This document shows, piece by piece, positions 16,403-25,092 of a stretch of DNA of 32,765 bases. This DNA is from Planctomycetota bacterium (lineage in GTDB: Bacteria > Planctomycetota > UBA1135 > GCA-002686595). The number at the start of each line of letters is the position of its first letter. The first letter of the stretch is position 1. The translations under genes were made by a program, and so were the position numbers. The stretch is from assembly GCA_002686265.1 (NCBI GenBank), contig NZBA01000093.1, positions 1-32,765 on the forward strand, in the 5' to 3' direction. The notes beneath the pieces were generated by a model, which was not told where the DNA came from, ran no database searches, and saw only the letters and a program-made list of their open reading frames with translations.

Positions 16403-17566
16403 CTACGCCGGGGTTCCGACCGCGGCCTTCAGCTCGGCGGTGCGGTCGGTGGCCTCCCAGGAGAATTCGCTGCGGCCGAAGTGGCCGTGGTAGGCCGTGC
16501 CCTCGAAGATCGGGCGCTTGAGGTTCAGGTCGGAGAGGATCCCCGCCGGTCGGAGATCGAAGGTAGCCTCCACGGCGCGGTCGAGGACATCGTCGGAGAC
16601 GGTTCCGGTGCCGAAAGTGTCGACGCGCACCGAGAGCGGCTCGGCCACGCCGATGGCGTAGGAGAGCTGCACTTCGCAGCGTGAGGCGAGCCCGGCGGCC
16701 ACGACGTTCTTGGCCACCCAGCGGGCGGCATAGGCCGCTGATCGGTCGACCTTGCTCGGATCCTTGCCCGAGAAGGCGCCGCCGCCGTGGCGACCCATCC
16801 CGCCGTAGGTGTCGACGATGATCTTCCTTCCGGTCAGGCCACAGTCGCCGTGGGGACCGCCGCGCACGAAGCGCCCGGTCGGGTTGATGTGGAAGATCGT
16901 CTCCTCGTCCAAGAACTCGGCCGGGATCACCTGGCGGATGACCTTCTCAACGATCTCGTCGTAGATCGTCTGCCACTCCACATCCGGGGAGTGCTGGGTC
17001 GAGATGACGACCGTGTGGACGCGCACCGGGCGATCGTCGTCGTACTCGACGGTCAGCTGACTCTTGCTGTCTGGGCGCATCCAGGAAAGGGTGCCGTCCT
17101 CGCGCAGCTCCGCCATGCGCTCGACGAGGCGGTGTGCGTAGTGGATCGGGAAGGGCATCAGCTCCGGCGTCTCGTCGCAGGCGTAGCCGAACATCAACCC
17201 CTGATCGCCGGCGCCTTGCTCGGCGTGCAGGCCCTCGCCGGCGGTCACGCCCTGGCTGATGTCCGCCGACTGGCGGTCGAGGCTGACGAGGACAGCGCAG
17301 GTGTCGGCGTTGATGCCGAAGTCATCGCTCGTGTAGCCGATGCGTCCGATCGTCTTGCGGGCGATGTCCTGGTAGTTGATGACCGCGTTGGTCGTGATCT
17401 CGCCGGCGACGACGCACAGGCCGGTGGTGACCATCGTCTCGCACGCGACACGGCTCTCGGGGTCCTGCTCGAGCAGGGCATCGAGAATGGCATCGGAGAC
17501 CTGGTCGGCCACCTTGTCGGGGTGACCCATGGAGACCGATTCGGAAGTGAAGAGGCGTCGAGCCAT
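16403..17566 (-). CDS. metK: S-adenosylmethionine synthetase
   Basis: Makes SAM from methionine and ATP in the cytosol, the methyl donor for enzymes such as the methyltransferase at the left edge. The 387-aa length is typical. Conserved motifs are complete: GHPDK (14-18, ATP contact), [12 protein letters not shown] (118-129), [20 protein letters not shown] (228-247) and the phosphate loop [16 protein letters not shown] (261-276). The start [18 protein letters not shown] at ATG 17566 matches the family. No Shine-Dalgarno site is seen; the start is preceded by a pyrimidine-rich leader. I could not match a known SAM riboswitch there. Confidence 0.98.
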   Translation of the reverse strand: MARRLFTSESVSMGHPDKVADQVSDAILDALLEQDPESRVACETMVTTGLCVVAGEITTNAVINYQDIARKTIGRIGYTSDDFGINADTCAVLVSLDRQSADISQGVTAGEGLHAEQGAGDQGLMFGYACDETPELMPFPIHYAHRLVERMAELREDGTLSWMRPDSKSQLTVEYDDDRPVRVHTVVISTQHSPDVEWQTIYDEIVEKVIRQVIPAEFLDEETIFHINPTGRFVRGGPHGDCGLTGRKIIVDTYGGMGRHGGGAFSGKDPSKVDRSAAYAARWVAKNVVAAGLASRCEVQLSYAIGVAEPLSVRVDTFGTGTVSDDVLDRAVEATFDLRPAGILSDLNLKRPIFEGTAYHGHFGRSEFSWEATDRTAELKAAVGTPA

Positions 17567-17580
17567 GGAACTGGGTCGTT

Positions 17581-17622
17581 AGGGGGGAGAGGGGGACGGG
17601 GGAACGGAGCGGAGGGAGGAAG
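17581..17622 (-). promoter_or_regulatory. Polypyrimidine leader of metK with G-tracts on the opposite strand
   Basis: On the coding strand this 42-base stretch is almost all C and T. The plus strand has G-runs at 17582-17587, 17591-17595, 17598-17602 and 17614-17616. It ends 14 bases before the metK ATG. It replaces the usual purine-rich ribosome site and could form a G-rich structure on the template strand. Confidence 0.4.
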
Positions 17623-17732
17623 CGGCGCAAGAGCGAACCCGGGGAGGGCGAGGAGGAGCGCCTCCGGCCGTCCGGCTCCGATTCCCTTCCATCGACCGGG
17701 ACCGAAAGAGACTTCAGCACCGAATGGCGGGG

Positions 17733-17738
17733 ATCATA
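17733..17738 (-). promoter_or_regulatory. Candidate -10 box upstream of metK
   Basis: TATGAT on the minus strand, five of six matching the TATAAT consensus, in the 207-base gap between waaA and metK. No good -35 is found 17 bases upstream, so this is a weak call. Confidence 0.3.
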
Positions 17739-17773
17739 CCCACCGTGCCCGGTTCCCACCACGGGCGCGCCCC

Positions 17774-19165
17774 TCAGGGGTCGGCCGTCGGGATCAGCCC
17801 CCACCTCCCGAGGGCCTCCAGGGTACGGCGCGAGGCCCCGGCCTGGGTGGCGGCCACCTCCATTCCAGCGCGGGACATGCGCTCTCGGCGCTCACCGTCG
17901 TCGAGGAGCTCTCGCAGAGTCGCGCCCAGCTCCTCGGGGCCCGCCAGACGCAGGCTCGCTCCCGCGCGCTCCAGGAGCTCGGCCTCTTGACGGAAGTTGT
18001 CGACGTGCGGGCCGTAGAAGGTCGCGCGCCCCCCGGCGGCCGGTTCGAGCATGTTCTGGCCGCCGTGAGGTACGAGGCTGCCGCCGACGAAGACCAGGTC
18101 CGCAAGGCCATAGACGCCCTCGAGGTCGCCGATCGTATCCACAAGAGCCACCCGGGAGGGGTCGGGGGCCTCGCTGCCCGCGCGCAAGTCGGTCAGGCGC
18201 TGGGGCACGCAGCCGCGCCTGGCGAGGGCCTCGCAGATCGCCTTGGCCCGGCCGGGATGCCGCGGGACCAGGATCAGGCGCGCCTTCGGAACGCGGTCGC
18301 GCCAGGCCGCGGCGAGCAGGCGTTCCTCGGGCTCGTGAGTGCTCCCGCAGACGAGCACGGGCTGGGCCCGCTCCCCGCCCAACAGACGCCGCAGCTCAGC
18401 CGGCGCCTCACGGCGAGTGGTCTCCAGTGCGTCGGCCTTGACGTTGCCGGTGACGACCAGCCGGCTCTCCTCGCGCGAGAGCTCGAGGAAGCGGCGCGCA
18501 TATCGCTCGTCCTGCACGCAGTAGAGGCTGATGCGGTTGAACTGCGGCAGCAAACGCCGGAAGAACAGGTAGTGGCGGTGGCTCTCGCTCGTGATGCGAC
18601 CGTTGGCGACGGCCACGGGGATCCCCAGGCGGTTGGCGTTGCGCAGGAAGTTGGGCCAGATCTCCAGCTCGACCAGGACGACGCAGGTGGGTGCGATGCG
18701 GCGCAGAAAGCGACGCACGAGGAACGAGGGATCGAGCGGGAAGCGGACGATCGTGTACTGTGGGTAGAGCCGCAGCGCCAGGGCGTGTCCGGTCAGGGTC
18801 GTCGTGCTGATGACCCCCTCCAGCTCCGGATGCTCGCCCTCGATGAGGCCCACGAGCGGCCCGGCTGCCTTCACCTCCCCGACCGATACGCCGTGAATCA
18901 GGACGCGCGCACGCTCGCCGGCTCGGGGCGGAGCGGGCAGGCCGAAGGTCAACCGGGCAGAGGCCATGCGTCGGAATTCCCGGTCCCGGGCGCAGCGCCA
19001 CAGCCACCAGGGGCTCGCTCCCACGATCGCCACGATCCAGACGGCGTCGTAGACGACGTGCAGCACCATCCGCATCCAGCCCGGGTTGGGATCGGTGCGG
19101 ATGGCGGGCGGGAAGCCCGTTTCGCTCGACGTGGCGGGCTCGGAGGTCACGGCACCGGCGGGCAT
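17774..19165 (-). CDS. waaA: 3-deoxy-D-manno-octulosonic acid (Kdo) transferase
   Basis: Transfers Kdo from CMP-Kdo to lipid A precursor at the cytoplasmic face of the inner membrane, so the cell makes LPS. It has the N-terminal membrane anchor (VLHVVYDAVWIVAIVGASPW), the conserved HGVSVGEVKAAGPLV, the EIWPNFLRN region with VELEIWPN, CGSTHEPEE, VPRHPGRA, and the C-terminal GGSLVPHGGQNMLEPAA glycosyltransferase loop. I chose ATG 19165, ten bases after the secA stop, giving 463 aa. The frame opens at 19225 inside secA, and ATG 19075 just before the anchor is an equally plausible family start. The gene follows secA on the same strand. Confidence 0.94.
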   Translation of the reverse strand: MPAGAVTSEPATSSETGFPPAIRTDPNPGWMRMVLHVVYDAVWIVAIVGASPWWLWRCARDREFRRMASARLTFGLPAPPRAGERARVLIHGVSVGEVKAAGPLVGLIEGEHPELEGVISTTTLTGHALALRLYPQYTIVRFPLDPSFLVRRFLRRIAPTCVVLVELEIWPNFLRNANRLGIPVAVANGRITSESHRHYLFFRRLLPQFNRISLYCVQDERYARRFLELSREESRLVVTGNVKADALETTRREAPAELRRLLGGERAQPVLVCGSTHEPEERLLAAAWRDRVPKARLILVPRHPGRAKAICEALARRGCVPQRLTDLRAGSEAPDPSRVALVDTIGDLEGVYGLADLVFVGGSLVPHGGQNMLEPAAGGRATFYGPHVDNFRQEAELLERAGASLRLAGPEELGATLRELLDDGERRERMSRAGMEVAATQAGASRRTLEALGRWGLIPTADP

Positions 19166-19175
19166 GGGCCGCGGC

Positions 19176-22025
19176 TCAACCTCGCCCGCTGCCGTGGCAT
19201 TTCTTGAACTTCTTGCCGCTGCCACAGGGACAGGGATCGTTGCGCCCGACTTTCTCGCCGTCCGGCTCGGCCCCTGCCGGCGGTGCCGGCGGCTGAGACC
19301 GCTCCGGCTGCGCGGGCTCCGGTTCGGGAGCCTCCCCCCCCCGCACCCGGGCCGCTTGCTCCATGAGCTGCCGCCGGCGCATCATGTCGAAGGCGTGGCT
19401 GGCGGGGACGCCGCCGCCGGCTGGCCGGCGCCTCGTTCCCGCCGCGAGTCCCCGCGAGGAGACCATGCCGCGCGGTGCAAGCTGCCCGGAATCCGCGGCC
19501 TCTCCTCCCTCGCCCTCCCCCTGAACGCGAATGCGCAGGATCAGACTCGTGACCTCGTCCTCCACTGCCTCGAAGAGGCGGTCGAAGAGCTGAAACCCCT
19601 CGCGCTTGTACTCGTTCTTGGGGTCCACCTGGGCGTAGCCGCGCAGGCCGATCCCGGCCTTGAGAGCGTCGACCGCGTGCAGGTGGTCCTTCCATTTGGC
19701 ATCGATGGCGTTGAGCAGCACGTAGCACTCGATGCGGCGCATCAACTCCTCCCCCACCCGCTTCTCGCGTTCCTCATAGCGGCGCGCGACCTCCTCGGCC
19801 AGGGATCGGGTGCTCCCGTCGTCGGGATCGACCGCCTGGGCGCAGATCTCCGCCTCGGACTCGAAGCCGAAAGTCCGCTGGACCCATCCCTCCAGGCCGC
19901 TCGCGTCCCCCGTGAAGGTCACGCAGACGCGGTCGATGACCCGCTGGAGCATGTCGAGCACCTTGTCCTTGGTCTCGGTGCCCTCCAGGACGTCCTGACG
20001 GACGCCGTAGATTTCCTTGCGCTGGACGTCCATCACCTCGTCGTACTCGAGGAGGTGCTTGCGGATCTCGAAGTTGCGATCCTCGACCTTCTTCTGCGCC
20101 TTGGCGATGGCGCGCGTCACCATCCCGGATTCGATCTGCTGGCCCTCGGACATCCCGAGCCGCTCCATCAGGTTCTTCGTCCGCTCGCTGTAGAAGATGC
20201 GCATCAGGTCGTCCTCGAGGGAGAGGAAGAAGCGCGACTCCCCCGCGTTCCCCTGGCGTCCCGAGCGGCCGCGCAGCTGGTTGTCGATGCGGCGCGCCTC
20301 GTGGCGCTCGGTTCCCAGGACGTACAGTCCACCCAGCTCCAACACCTCGCACTCGTCGGCCTCGCAGCGCACGCGCACGTCCTCGCGGATCTTGTCGATC
20401 TCCTCGAGGTGCTCGACGTCGCCCTCGGAGAGCTCGGCCTCCTCGAGGGCCTTGCCGAGGCGATACTCGAAGTTTCCTCCGAGCTTGATGTCGGTGCCGC
20501 GCCCGGCCATGTTCGTCGCGACGGTCACCGCTCCGCGGTCACCTGCGAGGGAGACGATGTTCGCCTCACGCTCCCACTGACCGACCTTGGCGTTGAGGAC
20601 CGAGTGCTCTACGCCGCGGCGCTGCAGCATGCCTGAGAGCAGCTCCGACTTCTCGACCGACGTCGTACCGACGAGCACCGGCTGTCCCCTCTCCCGCAGG
20701 CGCTCGATCTCCCCGACGATGGCGTTCCATTTCTCCTTCTCGGTGCGGTAGACGACGTCGAGGCCGTCCTCGCGCGCGACCGCGACGTTGGTCGGGATGC
20801 TGACCACGTCGAGTTCGTAGATCTTGTGGAACTCCCCGGCCTCGGTGAGTGCGGTCCCGGTCATCCCACCGAGCTTGTCGAACATCCGGAAGTAGTTCTG
20901 GTACGTGATCGTCGCGAGGGTCTGGTTCTCCTGGCGCGGGGTGAGCCCTTCCTTCACCTCGACCGCTTGGTGCAGACCGTCGGACCAACGCCGTCCCTGC
21001 ATCTTTCGGCCCGTGAACTCGTCGACGATGATCCCCTCGCCGTTCTCGACGACGTACTCCTTCTCGCGCCGATACAGGCCGTGGGCGCGCAGGGCGTTCT
21101 CGATGTAGTGCGGCCAGTCTTCGTTGCCCGGGGTGTAGAACGACTCCACGCCGACCATGGACTGGGCGACCTCGATCCCCGGTTCGAGCAGGCTCGCGGA
21201 GCGCTCCTTCTCCTTGACCTCGTAGTGTTCCTCCGGGATCAGCTTGCGGGCGATGGTGTTGGACAGCTTGTACTTGTCCGACCCCTCCTCCGCCGGGCCG
21301 GAAATGATCAAGGGCGTCCGCGCCTCGTCGATCAGGATCGAATCGACCTCGTCGACGATCGCGAAGTACAGCTGCTTCTGCACCTGCTCCTCGACCCGCG
21401 TCTTCATGTTGTCGCGCAGGTAATCGAAGCCGAATTCGTTGTTGGTGCCGTAGACGATGTCGCAGGCGTAGACCGGTTGGCGGTCCCAGGGACTCATCGA
21501 CGACTGGATCGCTCCGACGGAGAGGCCCAGGAACTCGAAGATCGGGCGCATCCAGTCCGCGTCGCGCCGCGCCAGGTAGTCGTTGACCGTCACCAAGTAG
21601 CAGGTGCGGCCGGTCAGGGCGTTCAAGTACAGGGGCAAGGTCGCGACCAGGGTCTTGCCCTCGCCGGTCATCATCTCGGCGATCGCGCCCTGGTGGAGCA
21701 CGATGCCGCCCACCAACTGCACGTCGAAGGGGCGCAAGCCGAGGGTGCGCACGGAGGCCTCGCGCGCCAGGGCGAAGGCCTCGGGGAGGATGTCGTCCAG
21801 GGTCTTCTCATCGGAGGCGAGCACGCTCCGCAGGCGCTCCGTCTCGGCCCCGAAAGCCTCGGCCGCCAGGCCCTGGGCCCAGGGCTCGAGTTCGTTGATC
21901 TCGGCCACGAGGGGCTCGAGGGTGCGCACGACGCGCTCGTTGCGCGAGCCGAAGGCGGTCTTCAGCGAGCGACCGAGGCGGTCGCCGAAGACGGTGAGCT
22001 TGTCTGATACAGATTCCCAGTCCAT
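19176..22025 (-). CDS. secA: Preprotein translocase ATPase SecA
   Basis: Motor that pushes unfolded precursors through SecYEG. The 949-aa protein shows Walker A MTGEGKT (119-125), DEVDS (225-229), the preprotein-binding and second nucleotide-binding regions (VGTTSVEKSELLS, TNMAGRGTDIKLGG, GRSGRQGNAGESRFFLS), and a C-terminal zinc motif CPCGSGKKFKKCH with C932, C934, C943 and H944, which binds SecB or ribosomes in other bacteria. A Gly/Ala/Pro-rich linker joins the motor to this tail. ATG 22025 gives the normal start, with AGGA about 14 bases upstream. The 156-base spacer to the next gene holds no gene. Confidence 0.98.
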   Translation of the reverse strand: MDWESVSDKLTVFGDRLGRSLKTAFGSRNERVVRTLEPLVAEINELEPWAQGLAAEAFGAETERLRSVLASDEKTLDDILPEAFALAREASVRTLGLRPFDVQLVGGIVLHQGAIAEMMTGEGKTLVATLPLYLNALTGRTCYLVTVNDYLARRDADWMRPIFEFLGLSVGAIQSSMSPWDRQPVYACDIVYGTNNEFGFDYLRDNMKTRVEEQVQKQLYFAIVDEVDSILIDEARTPLIISGPAEEGSDKYKLSNTIARKLIPEEHYEVKEKERSASLLEPGIEVAQSMVGVESFYTPGNEDWPHYIENALRAHGLYRREKEYVVENGEGIIVDEFTGRKMQGRRWSDGLHQAVEVKEGLTPRQENQTLATITYQNYFRMFDKLGGMTGTALTEAGEFHKIYELDVVSIPTNVAVAREDGLDVVYRTEKEKWNAIVGEIERLRERGQPVLVGTTSVEKSELLSGMLQRRGVEHSVLNAKVGQWEREANIVSLAGDRGAVTVATNMAGRGTDIKLGGNFEYRLGKALEEAELSEGDVEHLEEIDKIREDVRVRCEADECEVLELGGLYVLGTERHEARRIDNQLRGRSGRQGNAGESRFFLSLEDDLMRIFYSERTKNLMERLGMSEGQQIESGMVTRAIAKAQKKVEDRNFEIRKHLLEYDEVMDVQRKEIYGVRQDVLEGTETKDKVLDMLQRVIDRVCVTFTGDASGLEGWVQRTFGFESEAEICAQAVDPDDGSTRSLAEEVARRYEEREKRVGEELMRRIECYVLLNAIDAKWKDHLHAVDALKAGIGLRGYAQVDPKNEYKREGFQLFDRLFEAVEDEVTSLILRIRVQGEGEGGEAADSGQLAPRGMVSSRGLAAGTRRRPAGGGVPASHAFDMMRRRQLMEQAARVRGGEAPEPEPAQPERSQPPAPPAGAEPDGEKVGRNDPCPCGSGKKFKKCHGSGRG

Positions 22026-22181
22026 CTCGATCGTCGTTCCTGCCGGTTGTGCCGGTCGCCGGAGGCGGCCTGGGCACGAGTCGGGCCGACCATTTCATGG
22101 GCCGGCCCGCCCGGAGGAAAGGGGGGCGCGGAAAACTTCTCGGGATCCGGCCGACCACCGCGCCCAGGCGGCCTCAAGTGG

Positions 22182-23024
22182 TCAGGCGTGATCGCTCTCG
22201 AGCAGGCGCTCGAGCATCGTGAAGAGCAGCTCCCGCGGGTAGGGCTTGCGCAGGAAGCCGCTCACTCGCTGCAGGCGCTCCAGGCGGATCGAGGAGGCGG
22301 TGGCCATCAGGACCGGCAGGCGCTCGGTCCGAGGCTCGGCGCGCAGGCTCTCGAGGACCTGGTTTCCGTCCAGCTCCGGCATGGCGTAGTCGAGCAGGAG
22401 CAGGTCCGGCAGCGGGTCACGCGCCAGGCGCTCGAGCACCTGCCGTCCGTCGTAGCAGCACTCGCAGGTGTAGCCGCGCCCCTCGAGCAGGGCGGCGATG
22501 CCCGCGGCCACGTGCTGCTCGTCGTCGGCCACCAGGATGTGGGCCCGCTTCTCCCCCTCGCGCTCAACGCGCGCGAGGCCCTCGGCCAGAGCGCGGAGGT
22601 CGCGATGAGTCGGCAGGCCCGCCTCGTGCCAGGCAGTCTCGATGGCCTCCTTCAGGGTTCGATTGTGAACCTTGAGCTCCTGCCACTGGGCGTGGTCCGG
22701 ACTGCCCGCGGCGACGTCGATGTGGTCGTCGTGGGTGTCGACCGAGAAGAAGAACTCGCCATCGACGAGGTACTCCTGGATGACGAGCTTCATGAACGGG
22801 TAGCGCTCGTTCCCCAGGCGCATGGTGTAGCGCGAGTGGGCCGGTTCGCTGCCGCCACCCTCGGGTTTGCGGCAGAGAGCGAAGAGCTGCTCGAGGGTCG
22901 CCGCCTCTTCGAGCTGGGCGGGATCGAAGATGGGCACGGTCTCCGCCGGCCGCGGCCAGGCGCGGTCCATGTAGAGCGAGACGGCGCGCCGGACATGGGC
23001 CGAAGTCAACTCCTCGAGCCTCAA
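22182..23024 (-). CDS. Response-regulator receiver protein with unfamiliar N-terminal domain
   Basis: A 280-aa protein. Residues about 160-280 are a CheY-like receiver: acidic pair D167-D168 in VADDE, phospho-acceptor D212 in LLLLDYAMPELDG, T242 in LMATASS, and K260 in FLRKPY. Residues 1-150 form a domain I cannot name, with RYTMRLGNERYPFMKLVIQE, FFFSVDTHDDHIDV and IETAWHEAGLPTHRDL. The receiver is C-terminal, so this is not a standard receiver-first regulator. The start is TTG 23024, overlapping the pyrD stop (TTGA) and following AGAGGAAGG at 23032-23040. ATG codons nearby are in other frames. No sensor kinase is nearby. Confidence 0.85.
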   Translation of the reverse strand: MRLEELTSAHVRRAVSLYMDRAWPRPAETVPIFDPAQLEEAATLEQLFALCRKPEGGGSEPAHSRYTMRLGNERYPFMKLVIQEYLVDGEFFFSVDTHDDHIDVAAGSPDHAQWQELKVHNRTLKEAIETAWHEAGLPTHRDLRALAEGLARVEREGEKRAHILVADDEQHVAAGIAALLEGRGYTCECCYDGRQVLERLARDPLPDLLLLDYAMPELDGNQVLESLRAEPRTERLPVLMATASSIRLERLQRVSGFLRKPYPRELLFTMLERLLESDHA

Positions 23025-23950
23025 GACGGGACCTTCCTCTCGGTCTCCAGCGTGCCCACCAACTCGCGCACACTCGCCACTCCCTCTGCATCGAGCAGGG
23101 CCTCGACGCGCACTGCGAGGTTCCCGGGCAGGGCCGGATCGGAGAAGGCCGCCGTCCCCACCTGCACCGCGCTGCAACCGACGACGACAAACTCCAGGAC
23201 GTCCTCCGCGCTGCTCACCCCGCCGCAACCGATGACGGGAATGTCCACCGCCCGTGCGCACTCCCAGGCGCAGCGCAGGGCGACGGGTTTGATGCCCTTG
23301 CCCGAGTAGCCAGCCTGCACATTGGCGACGCGCGGCCTGCCCGTGCGCCAGTCGACGGCCATGCCGAGGAGGGTGTTCACGGCGGTCACCCCGTCCGCGC
23401 CCCCGGCCTCGGCTCCGCGCGCGATCTCGCCGATGCGCGTTACATTGGGCGAGAGCTTGGCGAAGATCGGCTTGCGCGTCGCCGCGCGGACGCCGCGCAC
23501 AACGGCCTCGGCGAGGGCAGGCTCGGTCGAGAAGGGCAACCGGCCGCCTCCGACATTGGGGCACGAGAGGTTGATCTCCAAGGCGTCGACCTCGGTGCGT
23601 TCGTCCAGCATGGCCGCCAGCTCGGCGAACTCCTCGGCCGCCTCCCCGCCGATGTTGGTGAAGATACGGGTGTCCGCTCCGGCGACCTCGGGCAGCACGT
23701 CTCGCAGGTAGGCCTCGATTCCCCGGTTCTCCAAGCCGATCGAGTTCAACAAACCCGCCTCGGTCTCGTGAATGCGGGGAGCGGCGTTCCCCGGACGCGG
23801 ACGCAGGGTGACGGTCTTGCTCACCAAGCCGCCCATCTTCTGTGGCGACGAAAACCGCTCCATCTCCAAACCGTGGCCGAAGGTGCCGGAGGCCGAGAGG
23901 ATCGGGTTGCGCAGGGCGAGCGAAGCCAGCTCCACAGAGAGGTCCGCCAT
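23021..23950 (-). CDS. pyrD: Dihydroorotate dehydrogenase, class 1B type
   Basis: Oxidises dihydroorotate to orotate in pyrimidine synthesis, with FMN. The active-site base is cysteine in EINLSCPNVGGGR (C130 from ATG 23950), which marks class 1 soluble enzymes rather than the serine-using class 2. NPILSASGTFGHG, AVNTLLGMAVDW and the FMN phosphate loop GCGGVSSAEDVLEF are present. Class 1B enzymes work with an iron-sulfur partner PyrK, which is not seen here. ATG 23950 is preferred; TTG 23959 would add three residues. It follows lspA by 15 bases and overlaps the receiver gene. Confidence 0.95.
   Translation of the reverse strand: MADLSVELASLALRNPILSASGTFGHGLEMERFSSPQKMGGLVSKTVTLRPRPGNAAPRIHETEAGLLNSIGLENRGIEAYLRDVLPEVAGADTRIFTNIGGEAAEEFAELAAMLDERTEVDALEINLSCPNVGGGRLPFSTEPALAEAVVRGVRAATRKPIFAKLSPNVTRIGEIARGAEAGGADGVTAVNTLLGMAVDWRTGRPRVANVQAGYSGKGIKPVALRCAWECARAVDIPVIGCGGVSSAEDVLEFVVVGCSAVQVGTAAFSDPALPGNLAVRVEALLDAEGVASVRELVGTLETERKVPS
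23032..23040 (-). promoter_or_regulatory. Shine-Dalgarno site for the receiver-domain gene
   Basis: AGAGGAAGG on the minus strand, seven bases before TTG 23024 and inside the end of pyrD. It supports the rare TTG start. Confidence 0.6.
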
Positions 23951-23965
23951 GGCCTGCAATCTAGT

Positions 23966-24631
23966 TTAGCGGGCCGGGGAGGACAACGAACCGTCGCCGT
24001 CCGCCCTGGACGGGCCCTGGTCCGCCTCCAGTCCGCTCAGGAGCAGCAGGATCGCTCCGGCGGTGATGCAGGAGTCGGCCAGGTTGAAGGTAGGGAAGTG
24101 CCATTCCCAGTGCGCGAAGTAGACGTCGATGAAGTCGCGCACCCAGCCGAAGGTCTCGCCCTCATGGCGCTCGAGGAACAGGTTGTCGAATAGGTTCCCC
24201 AACGCTCCAGCCAGGACCAAGACCATGGCGACGCTGAACCAGCGCCGGCGGACGGGGAGGCGCACCAGGAGCCAGATCAAGAAGGCGACCGCCAGGATTC
24301 GCCCGCCGACCAGCAGTTGAGGGTAGTCGGCGAACTTGCCGAAGGCGGCGCCGCGGTTCTCCGAGCGCATGAAGGTCAGCCAGCCGGCGTCGGGACCGAA
24401 CAGGTGCAGACGCCGGTGGCCGTGAGGACAGGAGCGCGCGAGCGCCGTCGCGGGGTTCTCCAGCAGGGCGAACACAGAAGCCTTGGACCACAGGTCGGCG
24501 AGCACGAGGGCCACGACCCAGCCGGCGCGCCAGAGGAGCACGCCGAGCCCGGGACGCTCCTCGGGGGGCGCCGCCTCGGCGCGCTCTGCGTCGGCGACGG
24601 TCGCGGGGCCTGCTTCCTCCAAGGCGCTCAC
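23966..24631 (-). CDS. lspA: Lipoprotein signal peptidase (signal peptidase II)
   Basis: Removes signal peptides from lipid-modified prolipoproteins in the inner membrane. With GTG 24631, which overlaps the dksA-type stop (GTGA), the protein is 221 aa with four hydrophobic segments after a roughly 35-residue polar N-terminus. Family residues are seen in ADLWSK, ENRGAAFG, the catalytic aspartates in VRDFID and FNLADSCITAG. The GNLxDR motif reads GNLFDN, so the usually conserved arginine is asparagine. Substrates in this window would include the solute-binding protein and the HEAT lipoprotein. Confidence 0.92.
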   Translation of the reverse strand: MSALEEAGPATVADAERAEAAPPEERPGLGVLLWRAGWVVALVLADLWSKASVFALLENPATALARSCPHGHRRLHLFGPDAGWLTFMRSENRGAAFGKFADYPQLLVGGRILAVAFLIWLLVRLPVRRRWFSVAMVLVLAGALGNLFDNLFLERHEGETFGWVRDFIDVYFAHWEWHFPTFNLADSCITAGAILLLLSGLEADQGPSRADGDGSLSSPAR

Positions 24632-24978
24632 TCCGCCTCGGCGCCCCGCTGGCATTCGATGCAGTTGCGGGCGTGGGGGACGGCCCGCAGGCGGTCCTTG
24701 CGGATCCACGCAGCGCACTTGCCGCAGCGCCCGAAGCTGCCATCGTCCACGCGTTCGAGGGCGTCGAGGAGCTCCTGCACGGTCGACTCGTCGTGTTGCA
24801 ACAGCTCGAGGCTGAAACCCTGAAAGTAGCGCTCGCCCTCGTCGCCCTGGTGCTCTCCGTTGCCGCTGTCCACCTCGTCGCGCAGATGGCTGATATCACC
24901 GCTGAGCAGGCCCAGCATGGCCTGTAGCTGTCCCTTGAAGGCGGTGAGGTCCTCCGCTGTCGGTTTGCGACCGGGCAT
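24628..24978 (-). CDS. DksA/TraR-family zinc-finger protein
   Basis: A 116-aa protein with an N-terminal helical hairpin and a four-cysteine zinc finger, C85-x2-C88 and C106-x2-C109, in FGRCGKCAAWIRKDRLRAVP and NCIECQ. Proteins of this family bind the RNA polymerase secondary channel or act in stress responses. It is shorter than E. coli DksA (151 aa). ATG 24978 follows no clear ribosome site; the reading frame is open far upstream, over the divergent recombinase, but that stretch is not coding. lspA overlaps its stop. Confidence 0.9.
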   Translation of the reverse strand: MPGRKPTAEDLTAFKGQLQAMLGLLSGDISHLRDEVDSGNGEHQGDEGERYFQGFSLELLQHDESTVQELLDALERVDDGSFGRCGKCAAWIRKDRLRAVPHARNCIECQRGAEAE

Positions 24979-25031
24979 GGTACTGCGCGGGGCGGCGCGG
25001 CCCCGGTGGCGCGGGAGTATAGACGCCGCTG

Positions 25032-25043
25032 TGAGTGCACTCA
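25032..25043. promoter_or_regulatory. Perfect 12-bp palindrome between divergent genes, possible operator
   Basis: TGAGTGCACTCA reads the same on both strands. It lies in the 114-base gap between the dksA-type gene (ATG 24978, minus) and the xerD-type gene (ATG 25093, plus), about 50 bases from each start, where a dimeric regulator could control both. Confidence 0.4.
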
Positions 25044-25092
25044 AGCCGGGGTGATCCTTGATGCGCCACGGCCGAAGAGCGACCCTCGGCAC

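Noticed and set aside
17567..17773. Known SAM riboswitch in the metK leader
   Set aside because: No known SAM riboswitch consensus could be matched by eye; only the leader composition is reported.
16787..19207. Plus-strand open frame of 806 codons
   Set aside because: It is antisense to metK and waaA, both of which have complete family motifs. Long antisense frames are expected at this GC content.
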